Assembly (NCBI GenBank): GCA_964463965.1
Contig: CAYXED010000008.1
Location: 30,319 to 94,318 of the forward strand
Length of the DNA stretch: 64,000 bases
Source: UBA2166 sp964463965
GTDB taxonomy: Bacteria; Nitrospirota; Nitrospiria; Nitrospirales; UBA2166
Reading direction: 5' to 3'
The first letter of the stretch is position 1. Each line of letters starts with the position of its first letter. Made by a program: the position numbers and the translations under genes. The notes beneath the pieces were generated by a model. It was not told where the DNA came from. It did not search any database and saw nothing but the letters and a program-made list of their open reading frames with translations. Shown here piece by piece: positions 9,362 through 17,489 of this stretch.

Positions 9362-10336
9362 GTGAAACAAAAGATCAATATCGATTTGAAGAAATTACAT
9401 CAATTAGGGAAGAGTTTTTCCAGGAAGAAATTTCCGCCTATTGCGAGACAATGGTGGCTTGCAATGCTTCTGAGTGTTTTTGTCACAGGATTGGGGCAAT
9501 TATACAATGGGCAGTTAAAAAGAGGGATTATATTTTTTAGTGTGCTTTGGATACTTTACCTGATTTCACTCGCAGTTTTCCTCAATGATACACTCTCTTC
9601 ACTTCCTACTATTTTTGTTCCATTTTTCACAATTTTTGTTGTCAGGGTTTATTCAATTATTGATGCGGGACTTGTATCAAGAAAAAGTTTAAGGGCGTTT
9701 TCTCCAAAACGATATAACCAATGGTGGGTTTACCTCAGTATCATTGTAATAGTTTTTTTTCTGGAAAGTTCTGCTAGTAATTGGGTGAATGGAAATATTG
9801 TACAAGCATATAATATTTCATCAGTTGCTATGGAGAAAACCTTAATCCAAGGTGACCGCATTTTGGTTAATAACCTTATTTACTCTTTTGATATTCCCCA
9901 ACCCTGGTCTTTCTTTCTTACCTCACGACGACCAGAGCGAGGAGATGTGGTTGTTTTACGCTACCCAAAAAACAAAACTACTGAACTGATTAGTCGTGTT
10001 ATAGGAGAACCAGGCGATATCATTGAACTGAGAGATAAGGCGCTATATGTCAATAATGTCTTGATGAGCGAGGAGTATGTTCAGCATATTGACTCTCATG
10101 TCTTTCCTCCTGGGCAAGTTCCACGAGATACTTTTGGCCCGGTGACTGTCCCTCAGAGCTTCTATTTTGTTTTGGGTGACAACCGGGACAACAGTTCTGA
10201 TAGTAGGTTTTGGGGGTTTGTTTTAGGCAAAGAGATTACGGGTAAGGGTATTTGTATATATTGGGCTTCACCTGAAAATTCGACAGCAACTAGCCGGTTG
10301 TTGCAAAGATTGTTTCGAGTAGGAGGAATTTTATAA
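9362..10336 (+). CDS. Signal peptidase I homologue lacking both catalytic residues, with an N-terminal membrane domain
   Basis: LepB-type S26 fold. Residues 1-145 form a membrane domain of about four segments with GLGQLYNGQLKRG, as in TM2/DUF5683-like proteins. The peptidase region starts near 150. The box that normally reads PSxSMxPTL here reads SSVAMEKTL, putting Ala at 156 where the nucleophile Ser should be. The box that normally reads IKRxxGxPGD here reads ISRVIGEPGD, putting Ser at 211 where the general-base Lys should be. The last box, GDNRDNSSDSRFWG (272-285), is intact. The codons, GCT at 9827-9829 and AGT at 9992-9994, are unambiguous. The protein keeps the fold but should not cleave signal peptides by the normal Ser/Lys dyad. 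GTG start; greA follows. Confidence 0.85.
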   Translation: MKQKINIDLKKLHQLGKSFSRKKFPPIARQWWLAMLLSVFVTGLGQLYNGQLKRGIIFFSVLWILYLISLAVFLNDTLSSLPTIFVPFFTIFVVRVYSIIDAGLVSRKSLRAFSPKRYNQWWVYLSIIVIVFFLESSASNWVNGNIVQAYNISSVAMEKTLIQGDRILVNNLIYSFDIPQPWSFFLTSRRPERGDVVVLRYPKNKTTELISRVIGEPGDIIELRDKALYVNNVLMSEEYVQHIDSHVFPPGQVPRDTFGPVTVPQSFYFVLGDNRDNSSDSRFWGFVLGKEITGKGICIYWASPENSTATSRLLQRLFRVGGIL

Positions 10337-10342
10337 CTAATT

Positions 10343-10371
10343 TTGCATGAATTTATTAATGGCGCTATACT
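10343..10371 (+). promoter_or_regulatory. Candidate greA promoter
   Basis: TTGCAT (10343-10348) and TATACT (10366-10371) with a 17-base spacer, 37 bases before the greA ATG and just after the lepB-like stop. This is one of the better consensus matches in the window. Confidence 0.55.
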
Positions 10372-10408
10372 CCGCTTTCTTTTGCTAGCTTCCTCGTAGG
10401 AGATATAT

Positions 10409-10885
10409 ATGAAATCGCCTATCACTCGAAAAGGCTATGCCACTTTACAGGCAGATTTAGATCGATTAATTAAAGAAGAGAGGCCTAGTGTTATTAAGGC
10501 TATTGCGGAAGCGCGGGCCCATGGGGATCTTTCAGAAAATGCTGAGTATGAGGCTGCAAAAGATAAGCAGAGTTTTGTTGAAGGAAAAATTCAGATGTTG
10601 CAGGCAAAACTGGGGGAACTTGAAATTATTGATCCTACAAAAGGCCCTAAAGATAAGATTGTTTTTGGAGCAACGGTCGCACTTCAAGATGTTGATACTG
10701 AAGAAAAACGGCGTTACACACTAGTTGGGCAAGAGGAAAGTGACCTCAAGCAAGGGAAGATTTCTGTGCAATCTCCGGTAGGACGTGCTTTAATTGGACA
10801 TCGTGTTGGAGAAGAAGTTGTAATAACTACACCAGCAAAAACTGTGACATATGAAGTTCTAAATATCAACTTTGATGAAGCTTAA
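10409..10885 (+). CDS. greA: Transcription elongation factor GreA
   Basis: Binds RNA polymerase and stimulates cleavage of backtracked transcripts. The N-terminal coiled coil carries the tip motif GDLSENAEYEAAKD, whose acidic residues coordinate the active-site metal; the C-terminal FKBP-like domain ends in VTYEVLNI. 158 residues, the standard length. ATG preceded by a Shine-Dalgarno AGGAGA. It has its own probable promoter. Confidence 0.96.
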   Translation: MKSPITRKGYATLQADLDRLIKEERPSVIKAIAEARAHGDLSENAEYEAAKDKQSFVEGKIQMLQAKLGELEIIDPTKGPKDKIVFGATVALQDVDTEEKRRYTLVGQEESDLKQGKISVQSPVGRALIGHRVGEEVVITTPAKTVTYEVLNINFDEA

Positions 10886-10895
10886 ATTCTACTAA

Positions 10896-11120
10896 TTCTA
10901 CTATTCTGATGGGGCATGCTCCATCCTCACCCATAATACCCTACTGACTGATTTTGGGGAAAACGACTTTTTTGTTGCTTCAATTAAGGGAGTGATTCTT
11001 AGTATCAACTCCGATGTCACAATTGTTGATATCACAAAAGATTCTATTCTTGTGCAAGAGTGAAAAATTGATCCTATACAAGCTCACGAGAATATTGCTT
11101 CTATTCGGGGTGCAATTTTA
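10896..11120 (+). pseudogene. Relic of a SAM hydroxide adenosyltransferase (SAM-dependent chlorinase/fluorinase family, DUF62)
   Basis: Between greA and the next gene the DNA still reads, in one frame, TLLTDFGENDFFV, then ASIKGVILSIN and VTIVDIT. This matches the N-terminal block of DUF62 enzymes (TDFG, GVILSI, VDIT), which hydrolyse S-adenosylmethionine to adenosine and methionine. A TGA interrupts the frame at 11061-11063, after which it continues as IQAHENIASIRGAILMAENY, still reminiscent of the family's next helix, and runs straight into the following open frame. The remaining 200 or so residues of the enzyme are absent. I read this as a truncated, decayed gene. Confidence 0.6.
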
Positions 11121-11843
11121 ATGGCAGAAAACTACTCTCTTTCAGTAAGTGAATTTAAGCGACGGGTTTTAGAGGGTGTTGCTCGAGCAGTACGTGAAGG
11201 GGTTGGAGTTTACTACTCCACAACTGAGGATGAATTTGCGGCAAGAGAATATGCAGGAGACTCTTCTCTTTGTATCAAAAATGATCCTGCCAAACAACGT
11301 CACTTGCAAGCTACTGCCTTACGGAGGCAGTTATTGACAAAGGGGTATGTTGACTTTATGACGTCTGGACTGCACAAATTGAGTAAAGATCTTCTTCGGC
11401 TGAGGGAAGAAAATATTGAGAGTCCGCAAATACGAGCTAAGGCTAGGCAACTAGATGCCCTGACTATTCGTATACGAAAGGTTTTTGGTGAAGTTCAAGA
11501 AGAACATGGCGAGAAAAATAATTACTTAATAAGTTTAGGTTTCACAAATCAGGAGAAAAACAATAAATCTTCTAGAGTAACGCGCCAGATAATGGAAGAA
11601 CCTGTAACCGAACTCGTAATTAATCTACTTGGAAGTACTTCAGATGTTATAGGGTTTGTGCAGCGTGTTATCAGTGTTCTTCCTGATGGAGCCCTTACCG
11701 AAGAAATTCTATTTACTGCCCTTGATAGTGTAACTACTGACCATGACCCTCCTGAGGTTGTGGATGAAATCCGGTGTGCTTTACAAGTGGTATATGAGGG
11801 TTTTACTCAAGCTCCTGAGAGTGATTCTTTTAAATCCCCTTGA
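11121..11843 (+). CDS. Unknown protein, helical, downstream of the DUF62 relic
   Basis: A 240-residue open frame I do not recognise. It is charged, largely helical by composition, with a Lys/Arg/Glu-rich middle (about residues 80-135) that could form a coiled coil, and no membrane segment or cysteine cluster. The ATG at 11121 lies inside, and in frame with, the upstream relic. Its first few residues (MAENYS) still look like the relic, so the true start may be later. Upstream is greA, downstream tatA; neither suggests a role. It may be a real gene whose 5' end was fused to the remnant by a deletion. Confidence 0.5.
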   Translation: MAENYSLSVSEFKRRVLEGVARAVREGVGVYYSTTEDEFAAREYAGDSSLCIKNDPAKQRHLQATALRRQLLTKGYVDFMTSGLHKLSKDLLRLREENIESPQIRAKARQLDALTIRIRKVFGEVQEEHGEKNNYLISLGFTNQEKNNKSSRVTRQIMEEPVTELVINLLGSTSDVIGFVQRVISVLPDGALTEEILFTALDSVTTDHDPPEVVDEIRCALQVVYEGFTQAPESDSFKSP

Positions 11844-11946
11844 GGTATATCTATATGCGGATTTGCCTCTTTGTTGCTTTTCCTGTGGTACTAACTTATA
11901 CTTCGGAAAAGTTGTTCTTTTGATTTAGTCAGAGAGGGAGATTAAG

Positions 11947-12201
11947 ATGTTTGGGAGTTTAGGATTTACGGAACTTATACTAATTCTTTTTATTGTTCTG
12001 GTGATATTTGGTGCCGGAAAACTCCCTCAGTTGGGTGAAGGGGTAGGCAAGGCCATTAAGGGATTTAAGCGATCCGTGCATGACGAACAAGCAATTGATG
12101 TCAACGCCGATTCATCAGCTAGTGATGACAAGGTGGAGACACCATCTGATACGGCAGCCTCTCAGCAAGAGACTACCACGACTACTTCGTCAAATACTTG
12201 A
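11947..12201 (+). CDS. tatA: Sec-independent translocase protein TatA/TatE
   Basis: Pore-forming subunit of the twin-arginine translocase, which exports folded proteins. One N-terminal membrane helix (about residues 6-21) is followed by FGAGKLPQLGEGVGKAIKGF, the hinge and amphipathic helix typical of TatA, and then an acidic, Ser/Thr-rich tail. 84 residues. The ATG is preceded by GAGAGGGAG. tatB and tatC are not nearby, so the partner TatC must be encoded elsewhere. Confidence 0.93.
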   Translation: MFGSLGFTELILILFIVLVIFGAGKLPQLGEGVGKAIKGFKRSVHDEQAIDVNADSSASDDKVETPSDTAASQQETTTTTSSNT

Positions 12202-12212
12202 TTTTCTACCAC

Positions 12213-12285
12213 TTGACCTGGCATTTTTAGTGCATAGGTCAACTACTCGGTTTCAATCCACTATTTCAGTTTGATAGGGTAGTTG
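12213..12285. repeat. Two overlapping inverted repeats after tatA
   Basis: TTGACCT (12213-12219) pairs with AGGTCAA (12236-12242), and CAACTAC (12240-12246) pairs with GTAGTTG (12279-12285). The two possible hairpins share bases 12240-12242. No T-run follows, so this is not a standard terminator. It could fold the 3' end of the tatA transcript, or be chance. Confidence 0.3.
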
Positions 12286-12454
12286 TTTGCGTGATACTAG
12301 CGCTACCTGTATTTCATTTCTTATACTTCTGTGAGTATTTGTTCATGAAGTGTATAACTCAAAACTATAACTGATTTTTAGTGTCATTGATGCTAGTTTT
12401 ATCAAGCTTGATGAGGAGCAGTTAAGCTAACTTGTAACTTTAGTATAATATTAT

Positions 12455-13546
12455 ATGAACAGAATCGTTACAGTTAAATGGATCTATTTAATGGTTCTTA
12501 TATCTTTTGGCACTCTTGCATGTCAAAAAGAAAAGGAATTGGAGGTTGCGGGTGCACCAAAGGAGTCACCTGTCAAAGTTTCAAGAGTAACCTTACAGGA
12601 TGTTCAGCATGCAATTACGCTTGTTGGGACGGTTGAGCCACAACGACGTAGTATTGTGGCAAGCGAAATCTCTGGGTTAGTTACAAGTTTTCCGCTGAAT
12701 GAAGGCGATGCTGTTGAGGTAGGTGAATTATTGGCCAGACTTCGAACTGACACTATAGATATTCGTATGGGCGAAGCTCTTGCTCGGCGTAGAGAGGGTA
12801 TTGCACGATACCGAAAAGCTAAGTTTAAACTCAATCGCACACAGGCCCTGTTACGTAGCGGTACTGCCTCGCAGCAGGACTTTGAGGATGATGAAGCTGA
12901 AGAATTAGCACTTCGTGAGCAATTGTTGCAGTTAAAATCACAGATTTCTGAGTATCAGGATCAGTTGAGAATGTCGAGAGTTCTTGCCCCATTTTCTGGT
13001 TTGATCATCAAGGAACATACCGAAGTAGGACAGTGGATTCCGGAGGGTGGGCCAGTTGTTGAAATGCTTGATCTATCACATGTTCAAGTTGAGATACCTC
13101 TTCCTGAACGCTATGTTAATGATGTAAAACGTGGTGATCCAGTTGTTGTTAGTTTTGATGCGATACCTTCTCTCAAAACTACAGGTACTATTTTTTCCAT
13201 TGTTTCTCAAGCCAATCCAGAAACACGCACTTTTCCAGTTCGGATTGATATTCCAAACCCCAAAGGAAAAATTAAAAGTGGGATGTTTGCGCGTATCACT
13301 CTTTCTGCAGGCTTACCTTATAAGGCTATCTTGGTTCCTAAGGATGCAGTTGTTCTTCGAGGTGGTAGGGAGTATGTCGTTGTTGTTGACAAATCAGTTG
13401 CGACGCAGGTGCCTGTAGAATCGGGGCAACATGTTGATCATCTTCTTGAAGTTACTGGGGCCTTAACCAAGGAAATGAATGTTGTAACTGAGGGAAATGA
13501 GAGACTCTTTACTGGTCAGAGAGTAAAAGTTCTGACGGATAGATGA
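12455..13546 (+). CDS. RND efflux periplasmic adaptor (membrane fusion) protein
   Basis: Periplasmic adaptor linking an inner-membrane RND pump to an outer-membrane channel. The N-terminus is a signal peptide ending near GTLACQ, a possible though not ideal lipobox with Cys at residue 23. The lipoyl/barrel-sandwich hybrid flanks (VEPQRRSIVASEISG and LAPFSGLIIKEHTEVG) enclose a helical hairpin at about residues 95-160, followed by the beta-barrel and membrane-proximal domains. 363 residues. It lies 56 bases upstream of the permease; no TolC-type channel gene is present, so the outer component must be elsewhere. Confidence 0.9.
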   Translation: MNRIVTVKWIYLMVLISFGTLACQKEKELEVAGAPKESPVKVSRVTLQDVQHAITLVGTVEPQRRSIVASEISGLVTSFPLNEGDAVEVGELLARLRTDTIDIRMGEALARRREGIARYRKAKFKLNRTQALLRSGTASQQDFEDDEAEELALREQLLQLKSQISEYQDQLRMSRVLAPFSGLIIKEHTEVGQWIPEGGPVVEMLDLSHVQVEIPLPERYVNDVKRGDPVVVSFDAIPSLKTTGTIFSIVSQANPETRTFPVRIDIPNPKGKIKSGMFARITLSAGLPYKAILVPKDAVVLRGGREYVVVVDKSVATQVPVESGQHVDHLLEVTGALTKEMNVVTEGNERLFTGQRVKVLTDR

Positions 13547-13602
13547 CAGAAAGACTGTTTAATGTTTCACTCATGTAATTAGGGCCCCTCCTTCCGATTA
13601 CC

Positions 13603-16600
13603 ATGAAGCTTGTCAACTTTGCCATTCGTAATCCAGTCAATGTAACCGTCTGGGTCCTTTTTATTGCACTATTTTCTCTTGTAGCTCTTCTTAGGCTTCC
13701 GGTTCAACTTGCACCTGATGTTGAAAAGCCAGAAATTACTGTTGAGACTGATTGGTTTGGGGCCAGTCCCCAAGAAATTGAGCGAGAGATTATTGATGAG
13801 CAAGAAGAGGAATTGCGTGGAGTTGAAGGCCTTGAAAAAATGTTTAGTGAAAGCTTGGATGGACGTGGCCGTATTAAGCTTCGTTTTCCCGCTGGTACCG
13901 ATATGGATACAGCATTACTTCGTGTTGATAACAGGCTAAATCAAGTTGAAGAATATCCAGTTGATGTTGATCAGCCAGTTATTACAAGTGCAGATGTCAC
14001 TGGTGGAGCTATTGGGTGGTTTATTGTTGAGCCCTTGGAAGGGAATCCTGTTGATATTCAGACTATGAGGAATTTTGTCGAGGATGTTGTGAAGCCTCGT
14101 TTTGAGCGTGTATCTGGTGTTGCGATATCAAATGTATATGGTGGAAGGGAGCGTGAAGTTCAAGTACTGGTAGATCCTTCGAAGCTTGCTGCTCGTTCAG
14201 TTACAGTACTGCAATTGGCACAAGCCCTTGAACGAGAAAACCGAAACTATAGTGGGGGAGATTTTGATGAAGGAAAACGCCGTTATGTTGTAAGAACTGT
14301 TGGTGAATATCCAACACCAAGTTCAGTTGAGAGTGTTGTACTTGCACAAGTTAATGGAGCACCTGTCTATGTTCGTGATGTGGCGACTGTAGATGTTGGA
14401 TATAAAGATCCTCAAACCGTAGTCCGAGAAATGGGCCGGACTGCAATTGCTGTAAATACAATTCGAGAAGTTGGTGCGAATGTGCTTGATACGATGGATG
14501 GATTGAAAGCTGCACTTCAGGAGCTCAATAAAGGAGAATTAAGCTCTCGCGGTTTACATGCCTACCAAGTATATGATGAAACGATTTACGTAAATAGTTC
14601 CCTGTCTTTGGTAAAGCAAAATCTTGTAATTGGAAGTTTTCTCGCAATTTTTGTCCTATACCTATTTTTACGAACAGGAAGTAGTACATTGGTCGTTGGT
14701 GTTGCTATTCCGATTAGTATCATGGGTACTTTTATTATGCTTTGGCTACTTGATCGAAATTTAAATGTAGTCAGCTTGGCGGGCATGACATTTGCTGCTG
14801 GTATGTTAGTGGACAATGCTATTGTTGTACTTGAAAATATATATAGACATAGAGAAAGTGGTAAAGATTTAGTCCGCGCGGCTTACGATGGAACTGTTGA
14901 GGTATGGGGAGCGGTCTTAGCTAGTACTCTGACAACTATTGCGGTATTTGTTCCCATTGTTTTTGTCGAAGAGCAGGCTGGGCAATTATTTCGTGATATT
15001 GCAATTGCAATTAGTGCAGGTGTTGGGTTGAGTTTATTGGTCTCGATTCTTGTTGTCCCATCATTGTCTGCACGTGTTTTAAAAACCGCTGTATTGTCAA
15101 ATGCTGCGACAGGGAGAGCTCAAACTAAAAACTTACGAAAAGTTTTTGGTGAGGTTCCAATTCTTTTAGCCAGGATAATTTCATGGATTTGCTCTAGTTT
15201 TCTTAGGCGGATTTTAGTAATTTTTGCTTTAACAGCTCTTGCTATTAGCACTGTTTGGGGTTTTGCACCCAAAGCAGAGTACCTTCCTGATGGAAATCGG
15301 AATTTAGTGATGGGTGTGCTACTTCCACCACCTGGCTACAATACAGATCAGTTTATAGAAATGGGTAAAGCGATAGAAAGTGTACTCAGTCCTCACTGGA
15401 ATGCTTTACCAGGTACCCCTGAAGAAGAAGCCTTGGACGGACCTAGTATTCTTAATTTCTTTTATGTTGCCCGTGGAAGAACGATATTTCTTGGGGGTAG
15501 AACAAATGATCCAGCAGAAGTTAAAGAACTAATTCCCCTTTTCCAAAGGGCAACACGAGACTTGCCAGGTGTGATTTCAATTATCAAACAACGAGGGTTG
15601 TTTGAGCGAGGTTTGGCTGGTGGACGAACAATTGAAATTGAAGTTACAGGACCAGATTTAAATGAAATTCTCCGTATTGGAACCAAAATATTTATGCAAG
15701 CACGTGATTTAATTCCTGGGGCACAAGTTCGACCGGTTCCAAGCCTTGATCTTGGTAGTCCAGAAGTACAGCTTATCTTGAAGAGAGATCAAGGTGCAGA
15801 CGTGCAAATGAGTAACCAAGAATTAGGTTTTACGGTTGATGCTTTGGTGGATGGGGCGAGGGCAAGTGATTTTCAATTTGAAGGAGAAGAAATTGATTTA
15901 ACCGTTCGAGGTGAGGATCGCTATTCTACACGTACACAAGATCTTGCACACCTTCCGCTGTATACGCCTGGAGGAACATTAACAACGCTTGGTGCTATTG
16001 CGGACATTGACCTAATTCCAGGACCTGAACAGATTAACCATATTGAACAAAAGCGCTCTATCGTAATTAATGTTGTGCCTCAAGATCAGATGCCTTTAGA
16101 AGCAGCAATGAACATTATCACTCAAAATATTATTCAACCTCTTGAAAACACTGGGACTCTAGGACCACTTTATAATCTAACGGTATCGGGAACAGCAGAT
16201 GACCTTACTTTGACTTATGAGGCTTTAAAGTGGAACTTTCTACTTGCTTTGATTATTACATACTTATTAATGGCAGCACTTTTTGAGAGCTTTCTATATC
16301 CTTTTGTTATTTTATTCAGCGTGCCACTTGCAGCTGCGGGTGGAATTATAGGGTTGTTTTTGGTAAGTAATTTGGTTGCTTATCAAGCCTTGGATGTCTT
16401 AACAATGTTGGGTTTTATCATTCTGGTTGGGGTTGTCGTTAATAATGCTATTCTCATAGTACATCAAGCCCTAAACCTCATGGATCCGACTCGAGTTGGA
16501 ACAGCTGTGCATCACAACGAAGATGCATCGGTTTCGCTGTCGTTAGTTGAAGCTGTTAGTGAGTCTGTCCGAATTCGAGTACGCCCAATTTTTATGAGTA

Positions 16601-16803
16601 TGTTAACAACAGTTTTTGGCCTCTTCCCCTTGATACTTGCCACTGGACCAGGTTCTGAACTTTACCGTGGTATTGGTAGTGTAGTGCTGGGTGGTCTTAT
16701 TGTGTCCACAGTGTTTACATTATTTGTTGTGCCGGCTCTCTTTACACTGCTAATGGATTTAAAGTTAAAAGTTGTAAACTTTAACCGTTTTCAAAGTCAG
16801 TAG
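13603..16803 (+). CDS. RND superfamily efflux permease (AcrB-like)
   Basis: Proton-driven inner-membrane transporter of 1066 residues with the standard layout: TM1 at the N-terminus, a first large periplasmic loop, TM2-6, a helical connector, TM7, a second loop and TM8-12. The TM4 segment GMLVDNAIVVLENIYRH has the conserved Asp-Asn region used in proton relay, with Asn rather than a second Asp. The C-terminal half has VNNAILIVHQAL and PIFMSMLTT. The substrate cannot be told from sequence; with its adaptor it probably exports drugs, lipids or other hydrophobic compounds. Confidence 0.93.
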   Translation: MKLVNFAIRNPVNVTVWVLFIALFSLVALLRLPVQLAPDVEKPEITVETDWFGASPQEIEREIIDEQEEELRGVEGLEKMFSESLDGRGRIKLRFPAGTDMDTALLRVDNRLNQVEEYPVDVDQPVITSADVTGGAIGWFIVEPLEGNPVDIQTMRNFVEDVVKPRFERVSGVAISNVYGGREREVQVLVDPSKLAARSVTVLQLAQALERENRNYSGGDFDEGKRRYVVRTVGEYPTPSSVESVVLAQVNGAPVYVRDVATVDVGYKDPQTVVREMGRTAIAVNTIREVGANVLDTMDGLKAALQELNKGELSSRGLHAYQVYDETIYVNSSLSLVKQNLVIGSFLAIFVLYLFLRTGSSTLVVGVAIPISIMGTFIMLWLLDRNLNVVSLAGMTFAAGMLVDNAIVVLENIYRHRESGKDLVRAAYDGTVEVWGAVLASTLTTIAVFVPIVFVEEQAGQLFRDIAIAISAGVGLSLLVSILVVPSLSARVLKTAVLSNAATGRAQTKNLRKVFGEVPILLARIISWICSSFLRRILVIFALTALAISTVWGFAPKAEYLPDGNRNLVMGVLLPPPGYNTDQFIEMGKAIESVLSPHWNALPGTPEEEALDGPSILNFFYVARGRTIFLGGRTNDPAEVKELIPLFQRATRDLPGVISIIKQRGLFERGLAGGRTIEIEVTGPDLNEILRIGTKIFMQARDLIPGAQVRPVPSLDLGSPEVQLILKRDQGADVQMSNQELGFTVDALVDGARASDFQFEGEEIDLTVRGEDRYSTRTQDLAHLPLYTPGGTLTTLGAIADIDLIPGPEQINHIEQKRSIVINVVPQDQMPLEAAMNIITQNIIQPLENTGTLGPLYNLTVSGTADDLTLTYEALKWNFLLALIITYLLMAALFESFLYPFVILFSVPLAAAGGIIGLFLVSNLVAYQALDVLTMLGFIILVGVVVNNAILIVHQALNLMDPTRVGTAVHHNEDASVSLSLVEAVSESVRIRVRPIFMSMLTTVFGLFPLILATGPGSELYRGIGSVVLGGLIVSTVFTLFVVPALFTLLMDLKLKVVNFNRFQSQ

Positions 16804-16830
16804 TAAGCTCATACACGCAGCTTTAGGAAT

Positions 16831-17355
16831 CTATCTAGGAAACTCTTCCTGAATAAACGGGGCTCCGTCGGTGGTGCCGTATCGCATTAGTGTAGCTTGC
16901 CATTTAACTCGTTTTCCATGGGCCTTTAGCAGCCCATTAACCAGATATTCTTGCCCAATGTTTTTCCCGTGGGGATAAATAGTTATTTTATAGTCTCGAA
17001 TAACAGCGTATCCAGAGTGTTTTTTATAACCACGAATAAATTCCATGATTAGTGATTTTCTGGACTTTTCATCAGTAAAAAATGCAGATGGTAGCGCCGA
17101 ATCATTCAATAGTTTTTCAATCGGGTAGTTGAAGTGTCTTGCAGCACTATTACTGATCATCTCTGGCTTCGTGTTTAGCAAACCTTCGAGTGATATATCT
17201 TCTGGATAGGCTACAAAGACATATGGAATAGCACCCCTGATAAAATCATGAGCAGCAATGCGCTGATTTATTTTCATTGATGTTTTAGTAATAATATAAG
17301 GTGGAATAAATGGGACTATGTAGAGAAGGATCTCGATTGGTGGCCAAATTTGCAT
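16831..17355 (-). CDS. Membrane-anchored PAS-like domain protein, 3' part of an interrupted gene
   Basis: 174 residues from the ATG at 17355. Residues 3-25 are hydrophobic (IEILLYIVPFIPPYIITK). The rest, from about residue 55, resembles a PAS fold: MISNSAARHFNYPIEKLLN matches the usual start of PAS domains, with a strand-rich end. The family call is tentative. The same frame continues upstream to an ATG at 17478, broken only by a TAG at 17371-17373. That full frame would give a two-helix membrane hairpin before the PAS-like part. Either ATG 17355 now serves as start or the gene is a recent pseudogene. It lies directly downstream of the SLC6-type transporter on the same strand. Confidence 0.45.
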   Translation of the reverse strand: MQIWPPIEILLYIVPFIPPYIITKTSMKINQRIAAHDFIRGAIPYVFVAYPEDISLEGLLNTKPEMISNSAARHFNYPIEKLLNDSALPSAFFTDEKSRKSLIMEFIRGYKKHSGYAVIRDYKITIYPHGKNIGQEYLVNGLLKAHGKRVKWQATLMRYGTTDGAPFIQEEFPR

Positions 17356-17370
17356 CGCTCTGTGTACTAG

Positions 17371-17478
17371 CTAGAGCAGTAGGATAATGCATGTGCCCAC
17401 AGTGATAGTTGCACGAATTGGCTGTGAAACCACCTTTTCTAGGATATTTTCAAGGAGGCTGACAGGTTGTATGGCCAT
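17371..17478 (-). pseudogene. 5' fragment of the PAS-like gene, ending at an in-frame TAG
   Basis: A 35-codon frame starting at an ATG 12 bases after the transporter stop and ending in the middle of a hydrophobic segment (ATITVGTCIILLL then TAG). Six codons later, in the same frame, the ATG of the 174-residue frame occurs. The position of the stop inside what looks like a membrane helix suggests a nonsense mutation rather than two genes. An alternative is a genuine tiny membrane partner of the transporter, like MetS with MetP, but the sequence does not resemble MetS. Confidence 0.4.
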
Positions 17479-17489
17479 TAAATATAACG

